Source of the DNA: Mariniphaga sediminis
Lineage (GTDB): Bacteria; Bacteroidota; Bacteroidia; Bacteroidales; Prolixibacteraceae
NCBI RefSeq assembly: GCF_003573545.1
Contig: NZ_QWET01000002.1
Location: forward strand, 391,797 to 455,796
DNA length: 64,000 nt
Direction of reading: 5' to 3'
The position numbers and the translations under genes were made by a program. Below the pieces are notes generated by a model. That model was not told the DNA's origin, did not search any database, and was given only the letters and a program-made list of their open reading frames with translations. Positions 46,617-56,958 of the stretch are shown in pieces. Position 1 is the first letter of the stretch. Each line of letters begins with the position of its first letter.

Positions 46617-47282
46617 TTAAATGTTCATAAATTTCATAAATTGCTCATACCTGTCCTGGTACAAATCACTTAACATGGAGTGGTCGAGGTAGGTTCCTTT
46701 TACGTTATAATCGTAGCGCGTAAACGCCTGTATAACAGGAGACAAATCTTCCTTGTCAAGTTTTAATATCAACTCCAGCGTATTGGTTCCGGGTAATCGG
46801 TTCATAAAAAAGCTAAGTATCTTTGTATCATTACTCTCCACAATCTGACTAATTTGCGCCAGTGAGTAATCGTTCACATTCACTTCCAGCACAACCACAC
46901 CGCCAATTTCCTGCAACGAAAAATAGCGGGCAAAACGTCTGGCCAAATCGTACAGTGTAATGGCCCCCATATAACCATGGTCTGAATCAAGAACGGCAAT
47001 TACACTCAACTTCAGTTTATACATCAACATAGCAACTTCAAAAATATGTTGATCTTCATGAACATGTGTGGTATCAAACTTTTCCTTTTCTTTTCCAATG
47101 GGTTCCTCCAGCAGGTTCAAATCATAAATGAGTTTATCCGACACCAACCCCTGGTACCTCTCATCACAGACCACCGGAAGGTGCGAAACCCTGAATACAT
47201 CCATAAAGTTCAGTGCCTTTTGCCCCTTTTCATCGCATCCGATGGCAGGAATAACATCCGATATCAATCTACTCGCCAGCAA
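46617..47282 (-). CDS. CBS-domain protein
   Basis: 221 residues: two CBS modules (about 1-60 with SDVIPAIGCDEKGQKALNFM, and 70-130 with STHVHEDQH-like DTTHVHEDQHIFEVAMLMYK) and a C-terminal ACT-like region (VVVLEVNVNDYSLAQISQI). CBS pairs bind adenosyl nucleotides and usually regulate a partner; linkage to nadK suggests sensing of nucleotide state, which is inferred. Divergent from pdxJ. Confidence 0.88.
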   Translation of the reverse strand: MLASRLISDVIPAIGCDEKGQKALNFMDVFRVSHLPVVCDERYQGLVSDKLIYDLNLLEEPIGKEKEKFDTTHVHEDQHIFEVAMLMYKLKLSVIAVLDSDHGYMGAITLYDLARRFARYFSLQEIGGVVVLEVNVNDYSLAQISQIVESNDTKILSFFMNRLPGTNTLELILKLDKEDLSPVIQAFTRYDYNVKGTYLDHSMLSDLYQDRYEQFMKFMNI

Positions 47283-47347
47283 TTCTTTATTTTTTGTTTT
47301 TCCAATTCAACGTGAAAAATTGTAACTTGCGCATCAAAAATACATCA

Positions 47348-48070
47348 ATGACAAGACTAAGTGTAAATATAAATAAAATAGCAACACTGCGAAACTCCCG
47401 GGGTGGAAATGTCCCCAATGTAAAAGACGCTGCCATAAATTGCCAAAAATTTGGAGCGCAAGGAGTTACAGTTCATCCACGACCAGATGAACGCCACATT
47501 ACCCGCAAAGATGTTTACGAGATAAAACCTGTGGTTACCACTGAATTTAACATTGAAGGTTATCCGAGCGAAGATTTTTTAAAGATGGTTACGGAGGTAA
47601 AAGCCGATCAGGTAACATTGGTACCAGACACTCACAAACAATTAACCAGTGATCATGGCTGGGATACCTGGAAAAATTTATCCTTTCTGAAAGAGATAAT
47701 CAGCAGGTTGCAGGAAAACGGGATCAGGACTTCCATTTTTGTAGATGCCAATCCGAAGGTCATCGAAGGGGCTGCCGAAACTGGTACCAACAGGATCGAA
47801 CTATATACCGAACCCTATGCACGACTTTATCCACTGGGAAGAGCAGAAGCGATTCAACCTTTTGCTGAGGCAGCTAAATTTGCCGGCAATATTGGGATAG
47901 AGGTAAATGCGGGTCACGATTTAAGCCTGGAGAACTTAAACTATTTCTACCAAAATATTCCCAACCTGGAAGAGGTTTCCATCGGTCATGCGCTCATTGC
48001 CGATGCCTTGTATATGGGACTGGAAACAACCATTCAAAAATACCTCGACTGCCTGAAACCGAAAAGATAG
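47348..48070 (+). CDS. pdxJ: Pyridoxine 5'-phosphate synthase
   Basis: 240 residues from ATG 47348 (MTRLSVNINKIATLRNSRGG); the frame is open upstream to 47294, but those residues overlap the divergent promoter region and are not family-like. (beta/alpha)8 barrel with VTVHPRPDERHI, FIEGYPSEDF-like NIEGYPSEDFL and VNAGHDLSLEN. It condenses DXP with 3-amino-2-oxopropyl phosphate in DXP-dependent vitamin B6 synthesis; pdxA is not in the window. Confidence 0.95.
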   Translation: MTRLSVNINKIATLRNSRGGNVPNVKDAAINCQKFGAQGVTVHPRPDERHITRKDVYEIKPVVTTEFNIEGYPSEDFLKMVTEVKADQVTLVPDTHKQLTSDHGWDTWKNLSFLKEIISRLQENGIRTSIFVDANPKVIEGAAETGTNRIELYTEPYARLYPLGRAEAIQPFAEAAKFAGNIGIEVNAGHDLSLENLNYFYQNIPNLEEVSIGHALIADALYMGLETTIQKYLDCLKPKR

Positions 48071-48209
48071 ACTAATCATCTGAACACTATTGAGATTCAT
48101 TCGATTTCCATCGAAATGAGCTGTACATTCTATCAGATATCTTTTAGATATTGAAATTAATAGAACTAAGTACCGCCCGAAGTAAATAATATAAATGAGA
48201 TGAAATAGC

Positions 48210-49013
48210 ATGAAACTTTATTACCGAAAAGAGGGAAACGGACCTGCAATTGTTATTGTTCACGGGCTTTATGGCTCTTCGGACAACTGGGTGAATATGG
48301 GTAAGAAGCTGGGCGAAAGCCACACAGTTTTTATGATTGACCAGCGAAACCACGGTCGCTCCCCCTTTGCAGACGAGCATACATTTAACGCCATGAAGGA
48401 TGATTTGGCTAATTTTTTCGAAACCCACCACATTGAAAAAGCGACGTTGCTGGGCCATAGTATGGGAGGGAAAACAGCCATGTGGTTTGCAGCCGATTAC
48501 CCTGAAAAAGTGGAAAAACTGGTCATTGCTGACATAGCTCCCAAAAATTACCTGATACAAAAAAAGGACAGCCAGTACTATCTTCACCACAATATTTTGC
48601 TGGCTATGCAGGAACTGGATTTTAGCCGGATAAAAAAACTGAATGATGTGGACGACCTGCTTTCTGAAAAAATAGACGATGAACGCATCCGGAAGTTTTT
48701 GCTAAAGAATGTGGCAAAAGATAAAAAAACCAAACAATACAACTGGCGGCTGAATGTGGATGTGCTTTACGACTATTTAGACGAGATTATAAGTGGTGTG
48801 AACCGGCAATGGTTTGAAGACCGAATCCCGATAACCAGCTACCCGGTAATTTTTATCCGCGGGCTGAGATCAAATTACATTATGGATGAAGATATTCCAT
48901 TGATTAAAGAAATCTACCCTGAGGCAAGCATTGTGGATATTCCCGGCGCAGGCCACTGGCTGCACGCAGAAAAACCAAATGAATTTATGGAAGCAGTAAT
49001 GCGGTGCTGCTAA
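48210..49013 (+). CDS. Alpha/beta-fold hydrolase (YbfF/esterase-like)
   Basis: 267 residues. The nucleophile elbow GHSMGG (Ser at about 91), oxyanion segment VHGLYGSSDNW and the C-terminal GAGHWLHAEKP (catalytic His) make a complete triad with an acidic residue before it. No signal peptide, so cytoplasmic. Closest in style to YbfF acyl-CoA esterases, but substrates vary widely. 139 nt after pdxJ. Convergent with malQ with only 1 nt between stops. Confidence 0.88.
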   Translation: MKLYYRKEGNGPAIVIVHGLYGSSDNWVNMGKKLGESHTVFMIDQRNHGRSPFADEHTFNAMKDDLANFFETHHIEKATLLGHSMGGKTAMWFAADYPEKVEKLVIADIAPKNYLIQKKDSQYYLHHNILLAMQELDFSRIKKLNDVDDLLSEKIDDERIRKFLLKNVAKDKKTKQYNWRLNVDVLYDYLDEIISGVNRQWFEDRIPITSYPVIFIRGLRSNYIMDEDIPLIKEIYPEASIVDIPGAGHWLHAEKPNEFMEAVMRCC

Positions 49014-49014
49014 C

Positions 49015-50499
49015 TTATCGATTATATTTTCGGGTAATTTCAGCCAAAAATGTTTTATGCTTCACTCTTAACTGCCTCCAACTGAACCGCCACTTCCAGT
49101 TTCCATTGGCAACACCCGGAGTGTTGAGACGGGCATGGGTTCCCAGTCCAAGTAGATCTTGCATGGGCATCACAGCACTTTGGGCAGCCGAAGCCCAAAT
49201 CCATTCAATCCCTTTTTTCAATGCTCTTTTTCCCGGCCTGCCCAGATAGCGCCGAACCAGCTTCCTTTCTTCTCCCTTCAGAGAGTGCAGCCATCCCAGG
49301 GTTGTGTCATTATCATGCGTACCAGTGTAGGCGACAAAACGGGGCCGGTAATTATGTGGCAAATGTTGGCTTTTTGCATCAGAGCTGAAACCAAACTGTA
49401 AAACTTTCATCCCCGGCAACCTAAAATCATTGCGTAATTGTTCCACTTCCGGGGTAATTACCCCCAAATCTTCCGCAATCAGAGGCAGGTAATCTACCTG
49501 TTCCTTAAACTTTTTCAGAAGTTGATATCCTTTGGCAGGCAGCCACTCCCCGTTAATTGCTGTATTTTCGTCTGCCGGGACTGACCAGAAAGATTCCAAC
49601 CCCCGGAAATGATCGATACGAACATTGTCAAACAGATTCAGGTTAAAATGTAGTCGTGCCAGCCACCAGTCGAATTCCCGCTCTTCCAGGCGCCCCCAAT
49701 CGAAAAGCGGGTTCCCCCAAAGCTGGCCCGTTTCACTAAAATAGTCTGGCGGCACACCTCCAACATGTGTAGGCTTGAAGGTTTCATCCAACATAAAAAT
49801 GTCGGTATTGGTCCAAACATCCACACTGTCGCCCGAAACATAAAGCGGCATGTCGCCAAAAATCTGTACCTTTTTCGATCGGGCATAATCTTTCAAACCA
49901 AACCATTGCTTAAAAAACAGGAACTGCTTAAACTTCCGAAATTCGATTTCCACGGAAAGCAGTTCGCTATATTCTTGCAAAGCCTTCTTCTTCCGAAACT
50001 TCAAATCATGCTCCCAGTCACTCCAGTGCAAATTATTAAAATGATTCCTGGCAGACATGAACAGCGCATAATCGTGCAACCACCAGGTATGTTCTTTTAA
50101 AAAATGATGGTATTCAACTTCAAGCGCCTCATTCTTTTTCGACTGAAAATTTTCAAAAGCCTGTTTCAAAAGTGGATATTTCCATTCCTCCACTTTCTGA
50201 AAATCGACCTCCGCCGATGAAAATCGGGGACGGTTTTCCAGGTTCTTTTTGGAAAGGAGTCCACATTCAGACACAAGATCTAAATTAATGAGCAGCGGAT
50301 TTCCGGCAAAAGCAGAATAACACTGATAGGGTGAACTCCCATACCCCACCGGGCCCAGGGGCAAAATCTGCCAAAGCTTTTGCCCGGTCTGCTCCAGAAA
50401 ATCTACAAACCGGAAAGCTTCTTTACCCAATGTTCCAATTCCTTCCGGACCAGGGAGCGAAGTGATATGCAGCAGAATGCCGCTATTTCGCTCAACCAT
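49015..50499 (-). CDS. malQ: 4-alpha-glucanotransferase (amylomaltase)
   Basis: 494 residues of the GH77 family from ATG 50499 (MVERNSGILLHITSLPG); the open frame to 50571 adds 24 residues encoded within the upstream gene. VGYGSSPYQCYSAFAGNP, DNVRIDHFRGLESFW (nucleophile Asp), and the EDLGVITPEV acid/base region are present. It transfers maltodextrin chains in glycogen/starch turnover. The plain GH77 form has no N-terminal CBM. It overlaps the upstream oxidoreductase by 8 nt. Confidence 0.95.
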   Translation of the reverse strand: MVERNSGILLHITSLPGPEGIGTLGKEAFRFVDFLEQTGQKLWQILPLGPVGYGSSPYQCYSAFAGNPLLINLDLVSECGLLSKKNLENRPRFSSAEVDFQKVEEWKYPLLKQAFENFQSKKNEALEVEYHHFLKEHTWWLHDYALFMSARNHFNNLHWSDWEHDLKFRKKKALQEYSELLSVEIEFRKFKQFLFFKQWFGLKDYARSKKVQIFGDMPLYVSGDSVDVWTNTDIFMLDETFKPTHVGGVPPDYFSETGQLWGNPLFDWGRLEEREFDWWLARLHFNLNLFDNVRIDHFRGLESFWSVPADENTAINGEWLPAKGYQLLKKFKEQVDYLPLIAEDLGVITPEVEQLRNDFRLPGMKVLQFGFSSDAKSQHLPHNYRPRFVAYTGTHDNDTTLGWLHSLKGEERKLVRRYLGRPGKRALKKGIEWIWASAAQSAVMPMQDLLGLGTHARLNTPGVANGNWKWRFSWRQLRVKHKTFLAEITRKYNR

Positions 50500-51589
50500 T
50501 TCGGAATTTATTTCGGAATTCAGAAAGGTGTTCTGCCGTTTCGCGCACAATTCGTTGTACGGCCAGGCCATGTTTCAGGTCAGATAAAAAGGCTTTCGGA
50601 TCACCTCCGGTGAAGAACACGTAATGTGCATGCACCATGGAGCGTAGCCACCCCGGAGGCACATGCCCGGAAGGGAAACTGGTAACCGGCTTATAGTTAC
50701 TTCCCACCATCTGTTTAACCCACTGCCCGGAGCCTTCCAGGTAATATTCATAATACTCCGATTTTTTCGAAGAATACCTCAAAGCACCTCCTTCTGCATA
50801 CAATTCCAAGTGCACAAGATCACCTGTTCCTGAACTGATACGACTGGCTGACATATTTCCCACCGCACCGGTTTTCGGGTCCACCAGAGAAAGAGAACTA
50901 AACAGATCGGATCCTGCCGGAACATCAGGAAACTCACCACCTTGCAGTGCACTGGCAATTTGCAGTTCTTCCCCTAAAAAAGCCATCAGCAGGCTAATTC
51001 CATGCGATCCCAAATCAGCCATGGCGCCGCCATCAGGCGCCGGAGTCAGGCGGGTTACTCGCTTTTCGCGGTATGCTGGTTGCAGGTAATCACCGTGATA
51101 ATATTTCAAATCGAAATGAACAGGTTTACCCAGTTTTCCCGACTTCCAGAACTGCATTGCTTCGCGTACCGACGAGGTTTGTAAATACTGAAAACCTACT
51201 TGTATTTTTACATCCCTGGCAACTTCCTCTTCCAATTTTTTCATCGCCTCTTCTTCCTCTAACGAAGCACAAACAGGTTTTTCGAGGTAAATATATTTTA
51301 CCCGGGGCATGTTCAATGCAAGCTTCAAATGCTCAAAATGGACATTGTTCGGCCCCATAATAAAAACAGCTTCGATTTTTGAATTCCGTGAAAATTCATC
51401 CACTGTTTGCGCTGAAGTAAAACCGTAATTTGCGGCAAAACTCTCACGGCTCTCTTTCCGTGCCGAAGCTACTGATTCAAAAACCAACTCCGGAATCTCG
51501 TCATAATAAAACTTTAATGACTGAAGGGCATAGGCATGTGCACGGGCAATTCCCCCGGCTCCCAAAAATCCAATATGTATTTTTTGCAT
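50492..51589 (-). CDS. Gfo/Idh/MocA-family oxidoreductase
   Basis: 365 residues. The N-terminal IGFLGAGGIARAHAYALQSL binds NAD(P), YIYLEKPVCASLEEEEAM contains the catalytic EKP, and the second domain has DLGSHGISLLMAFLG. These enzymes oxidise or reduce sugars, inositols or derivatives in the cytoplasm; the substrate is not evident. It shares an operon with malQ and is divergent from the sialidase gene. ATG start. Confidence 0.92.
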   Translation of the reverse strand: MQKIHIGFLGAGGIARAHAYALQSLKFYYDEIPELVFESVASARKESRESFAANYGFTSAQTVDEFSRNSKIEAVFIMGPNNVHFEHLKLALNMPRVKYIYLEKPVCASLEEEEAMKKLEEEVARDVKIQVGFQYLQTSSVREAMQFWKSGKLGKPVHFDLKYYHGDYLQPAYREKRVTRLTPAPDGGAMADLGSHGISLLMAFLGEELQIASALQGGEFPDVPAGSDLFSSLSLVDPKTGAVGNMSASRISSGTGDLVHLELYAEGGALRYSSKKSEYYEYYLEGSGQWVKQMVGSNYKPVTSFPSGHVPPGWLRSMVHAHYVFFTGGDPKAFLSDLKHGLAVQRIVRETAEHLSEFRNKFRNG

Positions 51590-51611
51590 AAAGTATTTTT
51601 CAAAATTTTCT

Positions 51612-51641
51612 CAAAAATAGCGATTCGGGAAGAAAGTACAA
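51612..51641 (-). promoter_or_regulatory. Promoter of the oxidoreductase-malQ operon
   Basis: On the minus strand TTG (51639-51641), 19 bp and TATTTTTG (51612-51619) match the Bacteroidota consensus, 23 nt upstream of the ATG. The remainder of the 332-nt gap to the sialidase gene shows only the opposing candidate promoter. Confidence 0.65.
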
Positions 51642-51815
51642 TAATTGCTTTGTTTGATAAGTTCATTTAACGTAACGCCAAAAAACATTGCGAATAACCT
51701 GCACAAAAAACTAGCTAATCTTCAACAAAAAACTTAAACACCTGATAATATTCCACTTGGGCATTCTTCCCCGAATTACCCAGATTAAAAACGGGAAAAC
51801 TCTCACTTTTTATTT

Positions 51816-51823
51816 TATTTTTG
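51816..51823 (+). promoter_or_regulatory. Candidate -7 element for the sialidase gene
   Basis: TATTTTTG fits TAnnTTTG. It predicts a leader of about 95 nt before the ATG at 51922. No clear TTG at the proper distance upstream. Confidence 0.4.
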
Positions 51824-51921
51824 TTCAACACGATAAGATTTTAGAAAATGAAATTCTGCACTTTACATCATTTTCTTTTTCAGAAATCAACTTTTGGCAA
51901 CTCATTAAATAATTACAACTG

Positions 51922-53568
51922 ATGAAAATAAAATATCATTTATTCAGCTTGCTTTTTCCCTTGGCTTTTATCCTGAGTTGCTCCGTTACAAACCAAAGAA
52001 CGCTCCCGGAATTCAGTCATAAAAACATTATACTAAAAAAAATACCTCTTTTTATCGAAAAGAAAAATAACAATGCCGTTGAACTGGAACTAACGGTTCC
52101 CGAAGGAGAAGAACCCCTTGAATTAGAATCAATAGTTTTCCATCTTGGAAAAAACAGCCAGACCGGATTTTTGGAATCAGTAGTAGTTCAACATGCAAAA
52201 ACTGAAACCAGCAAAGATTCTCTTTCAGTCTTTGGAGAAACTAAAAAATTTAATTCAGAACAAATTAAAATAAGGGGCTCTTTAACACTTGAAGCGGGTC
52301 GCCACCTTCTCTCCTTCAATTTTAGGATAAAAGATAATGCCTCGCTTGAGAAAAGCTTTCGGATAAAAAATGTTGAACTGGACTTTGGGGCAAAGGAAAA
52401 CCTGATACTGGAGACACCCGCGGATTTTGCTTACCGCCCGGCCAAAGTGCTCAGGGCAGCAGGACAAGACAATTGCGATACCTACCGGATTCCCGGGCTG
52501 GTAACCACAAACAACGGAACACTGATTGCCGTTTATGACAATCGTTACGACAACGTTAGTGACCTTCAGGGGAACATTGACATTGGCATGAGTCGCAGTA
52601 CAGATGGAGGACAGAGCTGGGAGCCCATGCGCGTGATTATGGACATGGGGGAATGGGGCGGTCGCCCGGAAAATTCAAACGGAATCGGAGACCCGTGTGT
52701 GCTCTACGACCATATCACCGAAACATTATGGGTAGCAGCTTTATGGATGAGTGGCCCCTCTCCAGACGCCGGCCTCTGGTGGGATTCAAAACCTGGAATG
52801 ACTCCTGAAGAGACAGGTCAGTTTATGCTGACAAAAAGCACTGATGATGGTCTCTCCTGGTCAGACCCCATCAATATTACCAAACAAATAAAAGACCCCG
52901 AATGGCAATTGTTGCTGCAAGGTCCGGGGCGGGGAATTACCCTTGATGACGGCACCCTGGTTTTTCCGGCGCAGTTTAAAGCCGATCTGGGAGAAAAAGC
53001 CATCGACGGCGGACAATATACCTGCCATTCCACTATTATCTACAGCCATGACAGCGGGGAAACCTGGCATATTGGCACCGGTGCCAAACCAAACACCACT
53101 GAATCGCAGGTAGCACAACTGGCCGATGGCAGTCTGATGCTCAATATGCGCGACGATCGAAATCGTAAAATAAAAGACGAAACCAATGGACGGGCGGTAG
53201 CGGTTACTTCCGATTTAGGCAAAACATGGACAATTCACCCGTCTTCCAATTCAGTATTGCCCGAGCCCAACTGCATGGCCAGTCTTATTTCTGCTGATGT
53301 TGAAATTGACGGGCAAAAACAGAAGGTACTTTTCTTTTCCAATCCCAACAACAGGGAAGCCCGCACTAATCTGACCATTAAAACCAGTCTGGACAGTGGC
53401 AACACATGGCCTGAAAAAAACCAGGCAGAACTAAACGAAACACGTGGATTCGGCTACTCCTGTATGACTATGGTTGATGAAAATACGGTAGGAATACTGT
53501 ACGAAGGAGTGAAAGAGCTTTATTTTCAGAAAATTTCCGTACGGGACATTCTGGGTGGATTCAACTGA
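51922..53568 (+). CDS. Exo-alpha-sialidase (GH33) lipoprotein
   Basis: 548 residues. The signal peptide ends in LAFILSC (lipobox Cys20), giving a lipid-anchored envelope protein. Residues about 30-165 form an N-terminal beta domain; the catalytic six-bladed propeller begins at the RIP motif (189-191) and has five Asp-box-like repeats (STDGGQSW, STDDGLSW, HDSGETW, SDLGKTW, LDSGNTW). It cleaves terminal sialic acids from glycoconjugates. No sialic acid transport or nan genes are adjacent, so released sugar may be used to expose other glycans. Function is strongly supported. Confidence 0.94.
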   Translation: MKIKYHLFSLLFPLAFILSCSVTNQRTLPEFSHKNIILKKIPLFIEKKNNNAVELELTVPEGEEPLELESIVFHLGKNSQTGFLESVVVQHAKTETSKDSLSVFGETKKFNSEQIKIRGSLTLEAGRHLLSFNFRIKDNASLEKSFRIKNVELDFGAKENLILETPADFAYRPAKVLRAAGQDNCDTYRIPGLVTTNNGTLIAVYDNRYDNVSDLQGNIDIGMSRSTDGGQSWEPMRVIMDMGEWGGRPENSNGIGDPCVLYDHITETLWVAALWMSGPSPDAGLWWDSKPGMTPEETGQFMLTKSTDDGLSWSDPINITKQIKDPEWQLLLQGPGRGITLDDGTLVFPAQFKADLGEKAIDGGQYTCHSTIIYSHDSGETWHIGTGAKPNTTESQVAQLADGSLMLNMRDDRNRKIKDETNGRAVAVTSDLGKTWTIHPSSNSVLPEPNCMASLISADVEIDGQKQKVLFFSNPNNREARTNLTIKTSLDSGNTWPEKNQAELNETRGFGYSCMTMVDENTVGILYEGVKELYFQKISVRDILGGFN

Positions 53569-53953
53569 ATTATTGAGGTGGTTTAAGGGAGCCGGTTTGT
53601 TTTGATACATCCGGATTGACCAAATTACATCAAGTCGCTAAGTAAATATTCCTTCGCTCCTGTTGTACTGCAAAATATACTGCATCGATAACTAAACCGC
53701 CAGCATCCCATTCTAACAAAAAGAATATCAGAAATACCTGACGATCTTCTACTTTGATACTTTTCTTCGAATACCAAAATTTCACATCGAAATAAATCAC
53801 TTTTTATTGCACACCTACTCCCTATAACAAACCGCTGAAACAATAAAATAACCCGCTTATTTTCAACACAAAACGAATACACATCCTTATCAATACTTAC
53901 TTCTTAACAACTTCAGGTAAATTATGATTACATCAGAATATTTTTCGTAAAAA

Positions 53954-53985
53954 TTTTGAAAAGTTTAATATTAATTTTACATTTG
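53954..53985 (+). promoter_or_regulatory. Promoter of the 53990-54066 small RNA
   Basis: TTTTG (53954-53958), 19 bp and TACATTTG (53978-53985) match the Bacteroidota vegetative consensus exactly. No coding sequence lies downstream on this strand. Confidence 0.75.
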
Positions 53986-53989
53986 TAGT

Positions 53990-54066
53990 GCAATACGTCC
54001 TGTATTGCTTGTGTGTTTGGGGGTTAACATTAATAAGGGCGGCTATTGAGCTGCCCTTTTCTTTTT
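53990..54066 (+). ncRNA. Candidate free-standing small RNA of about 77 nt
   Basis: A consensus promoter is followed at the expected start by a perfect 7-bp hairpin (GCAATAC 53990-53996, loop GTCCT, GTATTGC 54002-54008), a 26-nt G-rich linker (with GGGGGTTAAC) and a 10-bp terminator stem. The next gene, uvrA, is convergent, so the transcript has no gene to serve. I do not match it to a named RNA family. The preceding 53569-53950 stretch holds nothing supportable. Confidence 0.6.
54035..54066 (+). terminator. Terminator of the small RNA
   Basis: AAGGGCGGCT (54035-54044) and AGCTGCCCTT (54049-54058) form a 10-bp stem with one G-U pair and an ATTG loop, followed by TTTTCTTTTT. No U-tract on the minus strand, so it does not serve uvrA. 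Confidence 0.85.
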
Positions 54067-54080
54067 CCTGATATTCAAAA

Positions 54081-56948
54081 CTATCTCAATTCTTCTTTCA
54101 GAAACTTTGCCGTATATGATTTTTTTACTCCGGAAATTTCTTCGGGGGTTCCGGCACAAAGAATTTTGCCTCCGTTTTTTCCACCTTCAGGGCCAAGATC
54201 GACAACGTAATCAGCTACTTTTATGACATCCATGTTGTGCTCAATTACAATCACTGTATTTCCTCTGTCAACCAGTTTATTCAACACACTCAACAACACC
54301 CGGATGTCTTCAAAATGAAGACCCGTTGTTGGCTCGTCGAGAATATAAATTGTTTTGCCCGTATCGCGCTTGGCCAGTTCAGCAGCCAGTTTCACACGCT
54401 GTGATTCGCCTCCCGATAAAGTCGTGGAAGATTGTCCCAGTGTGATGTATCCCAACCCCACTTCCTTCAACGTTTTCAACTTCACAGCAATAGAGGGGAT
54501 ACTTTCAAAAAACTCCACGCCCTGGTTGATGGTCATTTCCAGCACATCGCTGATCGATTTCCCTTTGTAACGTACTTCCAGTGTCTCACGGTTATACCGT
54601 TTACCATTGCATTTATCGCAATGCACATATACATCCGGGAGAAAATTCATTTCAATGAGTTTCATTCCCCCTCCCTGACATTCTTCGCATCGTCCCCCTT
54701 TCACATTAAACGAAAACCGGCCCGGCTTGTACCCCCTTATTTTTGCCTCCGGCAGTTGGGCAAACAAGCTGCGGATATCAGAAAAAACTCCGGTATACGT
54801 AACCGGGTTCGACCGTGGAGTGCGTCCAATTGGAGACTGGTCCACGCGGATAACCTTGTCAACATGCTCCAACCCCTTTACCGATTTATAAGGCAACGGA
54901 TCCTGTACCGATTTATAAAAATGCTGGCTCAGGATGGGCTGCAACGTTTCATTAATCAGCGTTGATTTTCCGCTGCCCGAAACGCCTGTAACACAAATAA
55001 AAGTACCCAATGGAATATCCAGACTTACATTTTTCAGGTTATTCCCGGTGCACCCGGTAACGGTTAAAACGTTGCCACTCCCCGTGCGCCGTTTGGAAGG
55101 TATCTCAATTTTTCTGCGATTGTTCAGGTAATCTGAAGTGAGTGTATCAGTTGCCAAAACCTCTTTCGGGGGCCCTGCTGCCACTACTTCTCCCCCATGC
55201 CGGCCGGCAAAAGGCCCCATGTCGATAAGCCAGTCAGCATGCAGCATTGTATCTTTGTCATGTTCCACAACAACAACAGAGTTTCCGCTATCACGCAGTT
55301 GTTCCAGCGCCTGAATCAGTTTCAGGTTATCACGGTGGTGCAAACCAATACTGGGCTCATCGAGTATATAAAGCACATTTACCAGTTGAGAACCGATTTG
55401 TGTCGCCAATCGGATTCGTTGGGACTCACCTCCGGAGAGACTTTGAGCAGTGCGGTCGAGCGCCAGGTAATCCAGGCCCACTCCCAGCATAAAACCCAGC
55501 CGGTCCCGAATTTCCTTAATAACCTCTGTCCCGATTTTTCGCTGTCGGTCAGTCAGCCGTTCTTCAAGCCCTTGAAACCACTCTCCCAGTTCGTTCAAAT
55601 CCATTTGGGCCAGTTCCGAAATATTTTTTCCGTCGACTCTAAAATAAAGTGATTCCTTTTTAAGCCGGTGACCTTTACATTCCGGGCAAACCGTTGTTTT
55701 CACGAATTGATTTGCCCACTTCTGCGCTTTTTTAGCCGGATTGTCTTCCCTCTGGCTATCAATGTATTTCACGACACCATCGTAACTCATCATATAATTC
55801 ATGCTGGTGCCCAGCGGAGTATTTTTTAACTGAATGCGCTCGTTGGTACCAAATAACACAGCCTGCAATCCTTCCTCCGGAATATTTTTAACCGGAGTTT
55901 TCAGGGTGAATCCAAGCTTTTCACCCAACGCCTCAATTTGCCAAAATATTAATGAGTTACGATAAGCCCCCAACGGAGCAATACCTCCTTTGGCAATGCT
56001 TTTATCCTGATCTGGAATAATTTTTTCAATATCGATCTCCGTAACTCTTCCCAATCCGTTGCATTTAGGACAAGCACCTTGCGGAGAGTTAAAAGAAAAA
56101 TTATGAGGTGCCGGCTCACTGTATGAAATACCTGTGGTAGGGCACATGAGAAGTCTGCTATAATATTTTATTTCGTCCGTGTCATGATCAAGGATCATCA
56201 AAATTCCATGACCGTGTTTCATAGCAGTTTGAACGCTCTCCTTGAGTCGCTTATCTCCGGCTCCATCCACAACCAGTTTATCAATTACTATTTCAATAAA
56301 ATGGTTTTTATACCGATCTACCCGGTGGTTATGCCTGATTTCTGTAATTTCACCATCCACCCGGGCATGAAGAAACCCTTTTCTCCGTATTTGTTCGAAA
56401 AGTTCGCGGTAGTGGCCTTTCCTCCCTTTTACCACCGGCGCAAGTATGTGAATACGTTTCCCTGAGAAATCATTTTTAATCCGTTGCAGAATTTTTTCTT
56501 CGGTATATTTCACCATCTTTTCGCCCGTGTTATATGAAAATGCTTCGGCTGCACGGGCGTACAACAGGCGCAAAAAATCATATATTTCGGTCACAGTACC
56601 TACCGTTGATCGGGGGTTGCGGGTAGTCACCTTTTGTTCAATGGAAATGACAGGGCTGAGTCCGGTGATTTTATCCACGTCGGGCCGTTCAAGGTTTCCG
56701 AGAAAGGAACGGGCATAGGCAGAAAACGTTTCGATGTAACGTCGCTGGCCTTCGGCATAAATGGTATCGAAAGCAAGTGATGATTTTCCACTCCCGCTCA
56801 GGCCGGTAATAACAGTAAGTTTATTTCTCGGTATTTCAACATCAATATCGCGCAGGTTGTGCACCCGCGCCCCCTGAACCACAATTTTTTCTTCCGGTTC
56901 AACTCCTTCATCTAAAACCAAATCTTCTGTATATATTGTCTCCTGCAT
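54081..56948 (-). CDS. uvrA: Excinuclease ABC subunit A
   Basis: 955 residues with the two-ATPase UvrA layout: Walker A motifs [13 protein letters not shown] (about 49-61) and [13 protein letters not shown] (about 652-664), two ABC signatures ([14 protein letters not shown] and [14 protein letters not shown]), and zinc-finger cysteines (CPKCNGLG region, [17 protein letters not shown]...CDKCNGKRY). It recognises DNA lesions for nucleotide excision repair. 10 nt after the lytic transglycosylase gene. Full length, ATG start. Confidence 0.97.
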   Translation of the reverse strand: MQETIYTEDLVLDEGVEPEEKIVVQGARVHNLRDIDVEIPRNKLTVITGLSGSGKSSLAFDTIYAEGQRRYIETFSAYARSFLGNLERPDVDKITGLSPVISIEQKVTTRNPRSTVGTVTEIYDFLRLLYARAAEAFSYNTGEKMVKYTEEKILQRIKNDFSGKRIHILAPVVKGRKGHYRELFEQIRRKGFLHARVDGEITEIRHNHRVDRYKNHFIEIVIDKLVVDGAGDKRLKESVQTAMKHGHGILMILDHDTDEIKYYSRLLMCPTTGISYSEPAPHNFSFNSPQGACPKCNGLGRVTEIDIEKIIPDQDKSIAKGGIAPLGAYRNSLIFWQIEALGEKLGFTLKTPVKNIPEEGLQAVLFGTNERIQLKNTPLGTSMNYMMSYDGVVKYIDSQREDNPAKKAQKWANQFVKTTVCPECKGHRLKKESLYFRVDGKNISELAQMDLNELGEWFQGLEERLTDRQRKIGTEVIKEIRDRLGFMLGVGLDYLALDRTAQSLSGGESQRIRLATQIGSQLVNVLYILDEPSIGLHHRDNLKLIQALEQLRDSGNSVVVVEHDKDTMLHADWLIDMGPFAGRHGGEVVAAGPPKEVLATDTLTSDYLNNRRKIEIPSKRRTGSGNVLTVTGCTGNNLKNVSLDIPLGTFICVTGVSGSGKSTLINETLQPILSQHFYKSVQDPLPYKSVKGLEHVDKVIRVDQSPIGRTPRSNPVTYTGVFSDIRSLFAQLPEAKIRGYKPGRFSFNVKGGRCEECQGGGMKLIEMNFLPDVYVHCDKCNGKRYNRETLEVRYKGKSISDVLEMTINQGVEFFESIPSIAVKLKTLKEVGLGYITLGQSSTTLSGGESQRVKLAAELAKRDTGKTIYILDEPTTGLHFEDIRVLLSVLNKLVDRGNTVIVIEHNMDVIKVADYVVDLGPEGGKNGGKILCAGTPEEISGVKKSYTAKFLKEELR

Positions 56949-56958
56949 GATTTATCAT

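Noticed and set aside
53625..53882. 85-aa minus-strand ORF after the sialidase gene
   Set aside because: Cys/Arg/Phe-rich composition, no motif, no promoter or terminator; likely chance.
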